Assembly: GCA_018873245.2 (NCBI GenBank)
Contig: JAEMBT020000005.1
Location: 3,210,001 to 3,274,000 of the forward strand
Origin: Archegozetes longisetosus
Lineage: Eukaryota > Arthropoda > Arachnida > Sarcoptiformes > Trhypochthoniidae
Reading direction: 5' to 3'
Length of the DNA: 64,000 nt
Under the pieces are notes generated by a model, which saw only the letters and a list, made by a program, of their open reading frames with translations, did no database searches and was not told the origin of the DNA. Made by a program: the position numbers and the translations under genes. Numbering within the stretch: position 1 is the first letter of the stretch; the number at the start of each line of letters is the position of its first letter. This document shows, in pieces, positions 53,525 through 64,000 of the stretch.

Positions 53525-53696
53525 CAGTCATCCCTCGTTAAATAAACATCCTAATGCACTATAAATCTGTTAATTATAATGGAGTTCACCATATCGGATA
53601 TAGTGTGCATAGTCTACGAACCAAATAACTTTTGTTTGGAGTGTATATCATAGGTTGCGGTTCATTATACCCGACTTCATTACAGGGAGTCGACTG
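53525..53696. mobile_element. MITE, pogo/Tigger-like, 172 bp, TA target-site duplication
   Basis: The left end is 'cagtcatccctcgttaaat'; the right end, reversed, is 'cagtcgactccctgtaatg'. TA flanks both ends (53523-53524, 53697-53698). The 'CAGTC...CCCTCG' style of end is common among pogo/Tigger elements. The interior is noncoding. Confidence 0.75.
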
Positions 53697-54640
53697 TATT
53701 AGAGCGCATGCAACTAAACAGTCAGTTCAGATTCTCATATCCTTATACTCAGATAATAGACGAATGAACGCAGCCTATTCTCCCTCAACTAATATCGATA
53801 ATGGTTAGATCCAGAGCTGAGCCAAGGTCCATATTCCTGTTTTCAAGTTTTCTCTACATATACTTTATCCTTAATTCAAGTCATGCATTCGAAATATGCC
53901 TCTTTTATACTCTTTTCTCTCTCTCCCTCTCACTATGCCTTATCTACGCTCAACGTTTTGGCCCTTTTATATTGATTAATATTTGTTGAAAATACCTAAT
54001 TGTGGATTTGATTAAAGACACAATTGTCTGATACACATCTGATGTGTTATAGATGCCAAAAGATGCTTCGTATAAAAATAAAAAATAATGCTTTTATAAG
54101 AATAATAAGCACTTAAGAATATGAATTCTTGCTTGCAATAAGACAGAAAGTTATCAAACTTATTGTTTTTAATGAATTGTATTGAGAAAAATGCGTTTTT
54201 TCTGATCTTTAAGAGTAATTTTGTTGTGATTAAACGTAATTAACACATGAATAACAACTGCTTCCAAAATGTTTCACTTTTGGTCAGACTTATAAAACTA
54301 TAGACAAGTTCATACACATTCTCATGAACTGATTGTTTCTCGAGGAAAATCAGAGTATAAGACCTCAAATTATTGAGAGAATAATGATTTTAAGCCACTT
54401 ATAAACTTAATGTGATATTAAGCTTAACTTGAATTTCAGTGGTTTAGTATATCGCGAAACAGGAAAAAATGTAAAATTTGATTCAGTTCAGAACTGACCA
54501 GTTTCTCAAAAGTCTATTTAACTTTAAATCTCTATCAAATCAACTAATTTCAACATTTATTTCGTTACTTAATTGAATTTTTCAAGAATTTTTTGATCAT
54601 TAAATCGAAGTCATTATCGGTGTTAAATTGTATTTGTGGT

Positions 54641-54722
54641 AACTTTCCGTAACTCAAGCAACAAACGGAACTTCAAAAAAGTTGACTGAAGTTCCGTTTG
54701 TTGGTTGAGTCACAGGAGAGTT
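54641..54722. ncRNA. candidate pre-miRNA-like hairpin or short foldback, 82 nt
   Basis: The arm 54641-54675 pairs with 54687-54722 around an 11-nt loop. The inner 24 bp (54652-54675 with 54687-54710) has a single mismatch and shares 'caacaaacggaacttca'. The outer part pairs with a one-base bulge and few mismatches. Total size and loop fit an animal pre-miRNA, but such symmetry is also typical of a small foldback element. Expression cannot be seen here. I recognise no known seed. Confidence 0.35.
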
Positions 54723-55486
54723 CAAAAAGTTTAGAAAATTTCTTGTTTTAAGCCAAACTCTATATGATTTGGCGCCAAAGCAAAGTTTTAGACTGTCTTA
54801 AGAAAAGATTGATTTTATTTTGTTTAAATCAAATTTAGTACAAAAAGCTTTAAACTTATCTAAATATCTTAAACAAAGTCAAGAGTCGGGAGTAAAGCAA
54901 AGCAAAAAAACTAATTTCGTAAGACATGAGTGTTGGCCAACAATGAGTGTGTGATTGAACTTATGGTAAGTCAGTAGTGAATGAAAGACTAGTTGAATAC
55001 ATACTCTATTCTGTATGCGTTCAGAACTAAACCCAAGTGTTGGTTCGTTGACCCCATTTGTGTTATGAGCACGACTGCTCTGTTCCCAAACAGCTCCAAA
55101 TATCAATTTCTGTGCTTTATTTTTATTATCTTTTTAATAAACAACGTATGATTTACGTAACACTCACTTAAACGAGTTATTCATTAGAAGTTCTGTGCAC
55201 TTCTCATTAGTGCTAGTTCTGAGAATTGCCCCTTTTCTCTGCGAATAAAATACGTCATTTATGTAGAGTTGGGGCAATGCCGGCAGATCACATTTTTCGA
55301 TTCACGTTTCTCTCACTCCATTCAAACCAACTGAACCCCGAAATATGAATCACTTAATTGTGACAAACATTGAATCAAATGTGCGGACAATGTATGACTC
55401 AATACTTGTCTTAAATTGAATAATAGGTAATTAGTTTAAAAACAATTAAATAAATACTCAATAAATTGAGAACAAAATCGATAGTG

Positions 55487-56209
55487 ATGTTGGAACCAAT
55501 TCGACATATTCTTCAACGACAACGAATAGTTTTGGCGTCAAGTTCTGAGCGAAGGCGAGAGATATTATCGTTGGTGGGACTGACTTTTGATGTGATTTCG
55601 TCCAAATTTGAAGAGAATTTAGACAAACAATCGTTTTCTCACCCGTGCGAATACGTGAAAGAAAACGCCAAACAAAAAGCAATCGATGTTTGGAAACAGC
55701 TCTCATCAAATGGCAGCAAAAGTGATCTGATAATAGGTTGCGATACAGTGGTCACTTTGGAGGATGTGATATACGAAAAGCCTAAAGATAAAGAAGACGC
55801 TATTCATATACTGACTAAATTGAGTGGTAGAAAACATACGGTCTTCACTGGTGTCGCTCTCGTCACCAATTCTAACAATACTAATAACAATACACTCACT
55901 CCAACCACCGATTGCGGGCCATCGTCACAGACCTCAACTTCAACTACTTCTCAATCCAGTAATAACGCCAGTGAAGACTATGTTGTGACCACTTTTCATG
56001 AGGCGACTGATGTTTATATAACTGAATTGAATGAGTCTATGATTAAGGCTTATGTGAACACTGGCGAGCCTATGGACAAAGCCGGCGCTTATGGCATACA
56101 AGGGATCGGCGGAACTCTTGTTGAATCTATTAAAGGAGACTATTTTAATGTTATGGGAATACCTCTTCATAGACTATCCAAAGAACTCTATCACATGTAT
56201 ATCGAATGA
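55487..56209 (+). CDS. Maf/HAM1-type nucleotide pyrophosphatase (ASMTL N-terminal domain homologue)
   Basis: Intronless, 240 residues from ATG 55487; the frame extends seven codons further upstream but without another ATG. Maf proteins hydrolyse dTTP, UTP and modified nucleotides to monophosphates, cleaning the pool. Family marks: 'VLASSSERRREIL' (residues 16-27), 'KFEENLDKQSF', 'IIGCDTVV' with the likely catalytic Asp at about 86, 'EKPKDKEDA', 'LSGRKHTVFTGVAL', then 'GEPMDKAGAYGIQGIGG' and 'GDYFNVMGIPLHRLSKEL'. It is closer to the Maf half of animal ASMTL than to bacterial Maf, yet the methyltransferase half is absent. An Asn/Ser/Thr-rich insert of about 40 residues ('TSTSTTSQSSNNASED') lies between core strands, probably a surface loop. 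AATAAA at 56542 is a likely poly(A) signal. Confidence 0.93.
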   Translation: MLEPIRHILQRQRIVLASSSERRREILSLVGLTFDVISSKFEENLDKQSFSHPCEYVKENAKQKAIDVWKQLSSNGSKSDLIIGCDTVVTLEDVIYEKPKDKEDAIHILTKLSGRKHTVFTGVALVTNSNNTNNNTLTPTTDCGPSSQTSTSTTSQSSNNASEDYVVTTFHEATDVYITELNESMIKAYVNTGEPMDKAGAYGIQGIGGTLVESIKGDYFNVMGIPLHRLSKELYHMYIE

Positions 56210-59200
56210 ATTATCTCTTTCTTTTGTTTATTTTTTTATGTCTTCTATTTTGACTCAGTTTTTATGTATTTCGATGTCATATCAATTGATTTTCGCTCTG
56301 CAATTGTGTAAATGTTGCGAAAATGCATTCCAATCTAGGCATTATTTCATTTAATTAGAGTTGTAAACAAAACTTATAATCGTTTGGTTCTGATTACTGG
56401 TCTAATATCATTAAATGTATGAATAGAATCAATGAATATGTGGCTTAATGCCAAAAAGCGCCAGATATTTATATAACTTATTAGAGACCGGATTTGCTAT
56501 TTCTAGACTTTGTTGATATCTTCAAACTTTTAATAACTTGCAATAAAAGACTAAAAATATGAATAATACCTTTGAATATGATTTAGAAGAATGTTTTTTT
56601 CTTGATTTGGCTGAAGTAGTTGACATTGTGAGTGTTGAAGATTATTTAATTCCAAGCCAATTTGTTGGCATTTCTATATAGAGTGAGAAATTCATATAAT
56701 GCCTACTATTGAAAATGGAAACATTGGTACTTCTACTGAATTACTTGTTTTGACGATTTACTGACAACTTGAAACTGCAAGTTAGCTTTAAAAATGTTTC
56801 ATTTTCACTCTATTAGCATTTGATTTGCAAAAATAACCACTTTATCAGCTCTAGGAGTAAATAAGAGCACGAAAACATTAAGATATCAGACAAACACGAA
56901 GTTAAAAGTGAACAAAATATTGCAGAGGCAGCAAAAATCAGGTTTAAATTAAAATCATGACAATCAAAACGAAGGCAATCAGAACGAAAGCAATCAAATG
57001 TTACTGAAACACTCTTGTAAACAGCTATCAATTGAATTACTATAGTTTAGGCGGAAGCAAATATTAGATTTATTTGAAAATTGATAACTTCAATTTGACA
57101 GTAATTCGACTGATAGTTTTGAGAACACATCTAACCACAATGCTTTGCTTCCGATCTGACCATTGGTTTTTTGAGAAAGTATTTTGCAATTCTTTTCTTT
57201 GATATTGTTTTATTTGGTGTTAGTTTTGACGAGCAAGTGATTTTTTGAAAATTGACAATACCATATTCAAAATTGTAGGCTCAAATCCAAAGTTCATTTT
57301 GCAAATAATGCCTCAAATCCAAATTTAGGTTTTAATTATATATTATTAAAAATGCAAATTTGTTACGAAATATCTATATTTTTGCCTTATCTAAGCTTAA
57401 TTTGTGAATCATAGAAAATTGAATAGAGAAAAATGCTTATTGCAACGCGTGATTGCAATGCGTGATTGCATAGACATTGATACAGCTTATCGATAGATAC
57501 TCTAAGATAGTATCAAATTTCAACTGAAAAGTTGCTAGGTCATACCAGTTATATAAAATAATAGTATTTAGATGAAATAATTTTTATATTAAAAATCATA
57601 TTTTAATTATTTGATCAACAATTAAGTGAAAATGTTTTACTCAAACTGATAATATATCTTAAGATTAAACATAACTAATAATATACCTATCAGTCAAATT
57701 TGAGTGTGCATTAAGTTAGATGTTTGTTGAAACGAAGACCTAAATCTACATAATTGTTGATATATTGTGTAATAGCTATGGTAAACATCACTATGATTTC
57801 TGATCTTCGCCAAATCCAATAAGTTTTTCAGCTAATACTCAAAAACATTTGCCAATAATCTCTATTTGTTTGCAGTTATAATCATTTTCTATTTGTTAAG
57901 AATAAGCTAATGTTTTAAATGTTGGTATTGTGCAAATGTTTCGATGTATTTGATCTGTTTTAGTAATATCAATGTATTGCTATCTGTCTGGCCTCCCTCT
58001 CTATCCCTCTATTTCTACCACTAAAAAGTTAGTTCATTTGTATGCCATTGGATCCCGTATTGGGCAAAAGCTGTTTTGAGACTAGTGTCTGACGTAAATA
58101 CTTGCAGCTAAACTTCGTTACAATCAAGCAATCTTTACAGAAAATCTGGAAACAACCAATAATAAGTATTGATTCAAACAAATATGCAATTGAGTTAATG
58201 TTAAAGTTCACACCTCATTCTCAACTCTCAATTTAAACTATAAGTCAATAGAAAATATTTTTGCCTCACTTCACTATAACGAGGCTGTACTGAAATCTTT
58301 TGCTAATCGGGTCATAACTCGATTGAAAATTCGGAGAAAAATACTTCGATTCTCGTTATATCAGTTTATTTAACTGATAAGCGCTTAACAATCGGTTATT
58401 TATAAGTCGCAGAAATTGCTGCATAACTTTCTAACTCAGGTCCCAATAACTTACTGCTAACATAATGACAAATTGAAGTTTTGTTTGCAAAACTAAAAAC
58501 AACAGTAAAAACATCGCTGTTTTGACCGATTTTAATATCGGAAAATTCCCAAACCATTTGCAACAGACGGGGAATTCGTGTGTCTGTTGACAAAAGTTTC
58601 ACTATATTTAGTGGGAAAGGGAGAAGTTGAGGGCTGGAGTAGGAAAGTTTTGTTTTGTTTGGTGGAAAATTTTTGTTGCATTTAGTGAAAAAGAGAGCAA
58701 GTTCGGGTTGAAATAGGGTAAAACAGAGTAAAGGACGAAGTTATATATGCAGTACACATACATATAGATAGATCTCTAGCTGTATATGTATTACTAGTAC
58801 TGGTATAGAGTATTGGTAGAAGAGTGTTATGATTGCATATGTTGTGTGAGTGGCGCGTCCGACAAGTCTGACAGCAATAGAACAGCCAATGCTATGCACA
58901 AACACTAACGCAGGCAGTAATGCATTAGTTTTGCTGAGAACTAGTCGACTACGACTCAACTGCAGCTCTCTTTACAGTTACTTCTGTTCTTCTCTACCTT
59001 TCCTTTTATTTCTATATATCTAAAGACCGATATTTTAAGACTTAAGAGACTGTTCGCACGACTCATGTCCGACGAGTTGACATCCGGCCGATGACCAGCA
59101 GGTGTGCGGACCATAGGCTATGAGTTGATAAGAGATGAAAAGTTTTTTTATGTGTTCATAAGAGGTGAAAAGTTTCTATGATTGAACTGACACTTAAGGC

Positions 59201-62200
59201 ATGGCTATAAAGCTATGCTGTGTCTCACTGCTCGTTCATCATATCTATTATTATTTGAACTTAAGTTGTATTGATTGGATTCAAGGTTAGTGGCAATAAT
59301 ATACTATTTAATTATGGTTTCTATTTTGACTATTGTATTTGATCTGATTTTGGTCCCTTTTCACTGAATTGGTTCACTGTTGGAGTCATTGAAACTTTTG
59401 TCTTTTACGCAACTCCAGCTAAGTGTTTGTCATCTATACTAAACTTTTTATACCTCTCTTTATTTCTAAACCATTTCATACAAATCTAATTGAATGTGAT
59501 CATTTCTTATCTGCTTGTTTTATGTCTAACTCTTCTAGATTTGCTAATCAGATGATTTAATAGTTATTTTTTTTATTCATAATTGACGATAAATATATTA
59601 TTAATGCATGGATTTAAAGCTAAATTGAGTGAATTGTCGAACTTTTATTTTGAGCTAACTTATAATAGATTTGTAGTGAAAATGATTATGAATTTGTTGA
59701 TTAGGTTGAAATGAGAAAAATATTACTGATAAGACTTATGGTATTAGTAGTTAGCAGAAAGTTAGCAGAAATGCAAGTTAGAAATGAATATAGTATTTGA
59801 ATGAACTTTAATCAGTATTGAAAAGTGAACTATAATACTGATCGGTATAAATAAACGTGACTGAACGAGTCTATGGCCACTAGTGTAAGCCAACTCTCAT
59901 ATCTATCCCCTAACCAACTCTCGTATCTATCCTAATCACTTTTGCCTCTCTCCACCACAACTTCACTTACCATCTTCTATCATATCTAACGTCCTCTAAT
60001 TACTTTAATGTTTAATTTTGAATTTGTTAAACTTTGCTTTTATCATCATTTCAACACTTGTAGACATTTTTGTTCATTATCTTTGATAGCAATAAAAAAT
60101 CATTTTTGCATCAGCACCAGATTATTGACGTGTAAGAGCATTATGTTTGCAACTTAAAGATATTTATTTGTTTCTGTTGCAAACAAATTGAAGGAATATT
60201 AGCTTTAATGAAGTTGTTTAAAATGTGATCTGAAAAATATGATCTGAAAAATAGTTGGATGCTAGTTATTGTTGATGTTGAGGTTACATCGAGTTCGTTC
60301 AATTTTGCTACAAGTACGATCAGAGTTTGATAAACTTGAAACACATTTTAGCGATTAGACAACCTTAAGTTTTATGATTAAAACTACAATAAAACGTGTG
60401 TTAAATTTCCACAATTGATGCAATCAGTTCAGAAGATCCTATTCATATAACTGCGTTTTCCCATAATTTCCGATAACTCTCGATGACTTCCAATAATTTC
60501 TGATAGCTTCCGATGACTTGCAATAGCTGCCGATAGTTCCGGATAACTCACAATAATTTGCCATAATTGTCGATTAAATTAATTGAAATAAAATTTAAGA
60601 CTCGTCACTGTTTATATGTTTGTTGGTGTTGATGTTTAGCAGAAGGTATTTGTCAGATTTAAAGAACGTAAATCTGAGAAGAGATGAAATTATTTGATGC
60701 TCTCAGAGTGTTTTATAATGTAGAATGACAACTTGAAGTGAAACTCAGTGATTAGTGTTGAAATATTTAGTGACTGATTAAAAGAAAATAATTGAGAAGA
60801 ATGACTAAATTGAGTGTAAAAGGTAGCTGCTGTTTATGACTGTCAATCAATTAGAATTAAATTGGTTGACAAATTGATAATTAGTTTTATAGTAATCTTG
60901 GTTTGAATGTTTTTCATAATTCTTATATAATTGTGGACTCATTTGAGAATTGCTTGAGTTTGTTACAATAATTGATAGAAAGACTGCAGTTTAATTGGAT
61001 CATAAAACTTGACTTGAAAGCGTCATAAAAATTGATAAAGAATTTCATATGAAAATAAATCCATTGTTTAATTGCAGTAATAAATAAATTACAAATGGAT
61101 GAATATTCTAATAATAAGGTTAGAAGTGACACTAATTTAACCATTGAGCAATAGTAACGATTGATAAATGGATTAGAATTTTCATGCAAGCTATCGCTTT
61201 TTCCATTAGAATTTTCATGCAACCCATCACTTTTTCATTAGAACCTAACACATTCAAACGGTTATGAATCTTTTGAATCGATCTGAAGCCAAATACCTAT
61301 CACAATAACTGATGTGATTATTTAGGAGCCAATCTAATCTCACTAAATTTATAGTTGAACTTTTGATTTCAGTTCTTCTCATATCTAACAACTGTTTGTT
61401 TTTGATAATGTCTACATTAGTATAACTATTTAATCAACTAGTTCTTAACAGTCTATCAAGACTTTGGTCAACATATTAGAAGCAAATCCAATAAAATCAA
61501 ATTTAAGCATAAATTTATTAACCATTGGTTGATAGCGAACTATCTTGTTTTGCAAATTTTATCTAAACCAATGCCCAAATTTGTCAGTCTCTCGCATATT
61601 TCAGATCAATATTCTTAGGTTAATAAAGCTGATAGTCGTGCATATAAATCGTTGTGTAGGATTCAAATAAAACTCTGACAAACCATTTGAATATTCAAAT
61701 TTGACTACAATCTTAGTTTTCTTGTAATATGCTTTCTGTGTAGAGCTGGCCATCCACTGAACGAAATCAACCATTTGAGCAGTGCCTCATGTTATTTGTG
61801 AAGATATTCTAAGGGTATTTTCCTCTTTTTATCAAGTTGAAACCTCTGCAATCTGTCAAATATCATTTTGATTATCGGTTTCTGCTCTATGTAAATAAAC
61901 TACACAATTATTCAAATTTGTCAAAGTATTTAACGTAAGACTTGTGGTTTATTATCAATAATAATTGACTTGATGAGCTCCACTTCTCGCAATCAATTTC
62001 CGACTAAATTATGGCCATAAGTTTTCTTTCTACTATTCATACTTTCCTCAAAATTTAAGTCAATCTAATGTTTGAATACTTCAAAAATGGTTGATCACTA
62101 CCTAATGGGTACCCCTAATACTCAAATAATTGAATGCTAAGTTTTATTTGTCTGAAAGACATGAGTTGCTATTCAGTAGCTATTATTGGTTATGATTTGT

Positions 62201-63223
62201 ATCGAATTTAGTAAACTTGATCCAGAAAATAATAGTCTATTGATCTGAAAAGATTGTTGATCAAGACGAGACGATTGTGTTTAGATATTTGTGTTCGTAA
62301 ATGTTATTAAGTGGACTGTTGGTTGTTATGTATTGGATGTAAAGCATGTGTGCCTATCTTTCGTTAGTATTGTTACTCTTAAGTCCCCATTCCTTTGATA
62401 AATGTTGTTCTGTCTAACTTGTATGTTGTTCTGCCTAACTTATGCCCAATAAGCTAGCTCCACTAACGCGTCTTCTACTCAAGCTTAATTGTCAATCTCT
62501 CAATTGTTCTGCCCAACTTTTCTTTCTTTACTACTGATTTGTTTATTCCTATTTTACTTTACTAAATAACTTCAATAAAATTTGAGTTTTGCCTTAATTA
62601 TATATAAAAAGAAAGCTAACACTTGTAATTAATGTTACTAATGACTAATAACTGAGATAACGCTGACGATAGTTCTGATAGTTAGTTCTTATGGTAAATC
62701 TAAGATAACAAATGCATTGTGTTCTGCAATATTAGTCTAAAATGACTTTGTATTCAATTTTCAATCTTATAACTAATAAGCTTTTACGTAACGAAAGCAC
62801 TATTTTTAGCAAAACACTGAAACTGTTATAACAAACTGTTTCAGTTTTCAAATCTGTTGAACTCTATTTTAAGAAATGATTTGGCTATTGGTGTTCTTAT
62901 TTGTTGGAAAATAGTTTTCATTATCGATAGGTTGGATGAAAAGAAGAATAAAAGTTTGGGAATAAGTTTGAAGAGAAGTAGTGATGTAAAAACCGGAAGA
63001 GCATCCGGTTGTAGTAAACCTCCATTAAAAAGTGCTATACACAACACTAAAATAATGCTTTTTAGGCACCAAATTCAAATGATTTACTGTTATATCAGTT
63101 TGCTAACTGAACAACTCAAGTCGGGGCTAATTTTCTAAATAGAATTGTGATGTTTTATTATATTAAAGCGATTTACTCTTCCGAGACTTGTTTTATTCAC
63201 TAGATGTGAATGTATTGCAGGGC

Positions 63224-63255
<32 letters not shown>
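63224..63255. repeat. (AAT)n microsatellite
   Basis: About ten perfect 'aat' units. Confidence 0.95.
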
Positions 63256-63469
63256 CATGTAACATAATATATATAAACTTAGTAGAAGAGTAGTCCTCAA
63301 ATATTCTATGTATATAGTGATCGAAGTTTAGTCACTGCTATACTAGTCTCACCAACCAGAGAGACGCACATCTGAGAACGAGAGGAGACCGAAGAGTAGG
63401 AGAGGAGACCAGAGAGTCATCGAAATAGAGAGAAGGCAAGGGAGAGTGAGGCCAAGTCGAGTCGAGAGG

Positions 63470-63507
63470 AGAGAGAGAGAGGGAGAGAGAGAGAGAGAGA
63501 GAGAGAG
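63470..63507. repeat. (GA)n microsatellite
   Basis: GA repeats with one 'ggg' interruption, the only long tract in the window with GA rather than CT on the + strand. It lies 120 bp before a possible first coding exon. Confidence 0.95.
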
Positions 63508-63628
63508 TAGTAGAGCAATGGTATATTTAAGTTTGTGCAATAACTAGTAATGCGTGCTGTAGGTTTCTAGAGCTAGAGAAATATATATATTTGACAAGTT
63601 GATCAATACTTTTATCGTTGGCCTGCGA

Positions 63629-63799
63629 ATGGTGTGGCGTCAGTGCTTTACTTTGTATAATAGGATGGGTTTTAGGTACAGAACAGCTCTCTTGCCGTTC
63701 TCTCAACTTATGGCCAAACGTGGTTGCGGTCGTGTTATATCCACGAAAAGCTACACATCACTTCCACAAAATCGATATTTACTGCAAGAATTGAGTATT
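63629..63799 (+). CDS. possible first coding exon of an unidentified gene, presequence-like
   Basis: From ATG 63629 the frame reads 'MVWRQCFTLYNRMGFRYRTA' and on to 'RGCGRVISTKSYTSLPQNRY', Arg/Ser/Thr-rich with no acidic residue for about 50 codons, as in mitochondrial targeting peptides. A weak donor 'gtatttc' follows 'LLQEL' at about 63800; without splicing the frame runs to a stop at 63937 through AT-rich, less protein-like sequence. The rest of the gene would lie beyond the window, so no function can be given. The 3' limit given is a guess at the donor. Confidence 0.35.
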
Positions 63800-64000
63800 T
63801 CTAATAAAATTAAGTGCCAAGCTCAATCTTCTTTCAATTCAATATCTATTTCATTAATCCAATTGACATCTAATCTCAAATTTGTTCTCAACCCTTTGAT
63901 TCACTTAAAATCTAATTATTTAATTACTATTATATAGTTTTTGCATGTTTTCTCACGTTAAAAGCATTGAGTTGTGAAGAAATGTTTTTGTGGAACATTC

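Larger units (their letters stand above)
50283..55486. other. 5.2-kb gene-poor stretch with weak exon-like segments
   Basis: No gene could be established. Two GC-richer minus-strand segments (50895-51062 and 55018-55125) look exon-like but join to nothing I can prove. It also holds a 9-bp tandem repeat (52606-52690), a (CT)n tract (52943-52992), a pogo-like MITE (53525-53696) and a strong hairpin (54641-54722). Confidence 0.5.
56210..63600. other. 7.4-kb gene-free stretch
   Basis: No gene is supported. A 40-codon frame at 56559-56681 ('MNNTFEYDLEECFFLDLAEV') lies in the region just after the Maf gene's poly(A) signal; it is acidic, unrecognised and probably chance. A GC-richer patch at about 58840-59110 could be promoter or untranslated exon. 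A fragment near 58265-58290, reversed 'cagtacagcctcgttatag', resembles one end of a pogo-like element. Weak repeats occur at 56964-57000, 60476-60570 and 62403-62525. Confidence 0.45.

Noticed and set aside
63349..63540. Minus-strand Leu/Ser-rich frame
   Set aside because: Translation of the (GA)n tract and its purine-rich surroundings.

Overview
The window looks like nuclear DNA of an AT-rich arthropod. Genes are split by GT-AG introns from about 80 bp to several kb. There is a three-domain chitin-binding (obstructor/CPAP3) gene, a pyrokinin/neuromedin-U-type neuropeptide receptor, a nephrin/Sns-type Ig adhesion protein and a eukaryotic tRNA-Trp. An acariform mite is my best guess, but that is inference. 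Nothing bacterial, viral or CRISPR-like was seen.

Layout. 3542-14064 (+) is the 3' part of a nephrin/sticks-and-stones-like gene: eight visible Ig domains, one fibronectin III domain, a membrane helix and a cytoplasmic tail; its 5' exons lie upstream. A separate exon at 15081-15214 may be an alternative end for it. 21372-19108 (-) encodes a secreted obstructor-like cuticle protein. 28777-34225 (+) encodes ribokinase in eight exons. 41564-35185 (-) encodes a peptide GPCR in six exons and converges on ribokinase.

43003-50282 is gene-dense: an unrecognised Asn-rich coiled-coil protein (-), pinin (+), actin maturation protease ACTMAP (-), ribosome-assembly factor PNO1 (+), then tRNA-Trp (+). Neighbouring start sites are divergent (coiled-coil/pinin and ACTMAP/PNO1), and pinin and ACTMAP end 125 bp apart. 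55487-56209 (+) is an intronless Maf-type nucleotide pyrophosphatase. The far right edge holds a possible first coding exon with a mitochondrial-presequence look.

The gene-poor stretches (15.2-19.1, 21.4-28.8, 50.3-55.5 and 56.2-63.6 kb) are mostly AT-rich filler. They carry short inverted-repeat elements: at least five TA-flanked pogo/Tc1-like MITEs, one hAT-like element, one further MITE-like element between genes and one large foldback. There are also minisatellites, many (CT)n tracts and one miRNA-like hairpin.

The genes are mostly unrelated housekeeping and signalling loci rather than one pathway. I found no convincing new multi-gene system. The most useful leads are the possible alternative nephrin terminus, an apparent one-base frameshift in PNO1, the MITE families, the 82-nt hairpin and a possible nested small secreted peptide gene in a ribokinase intron.
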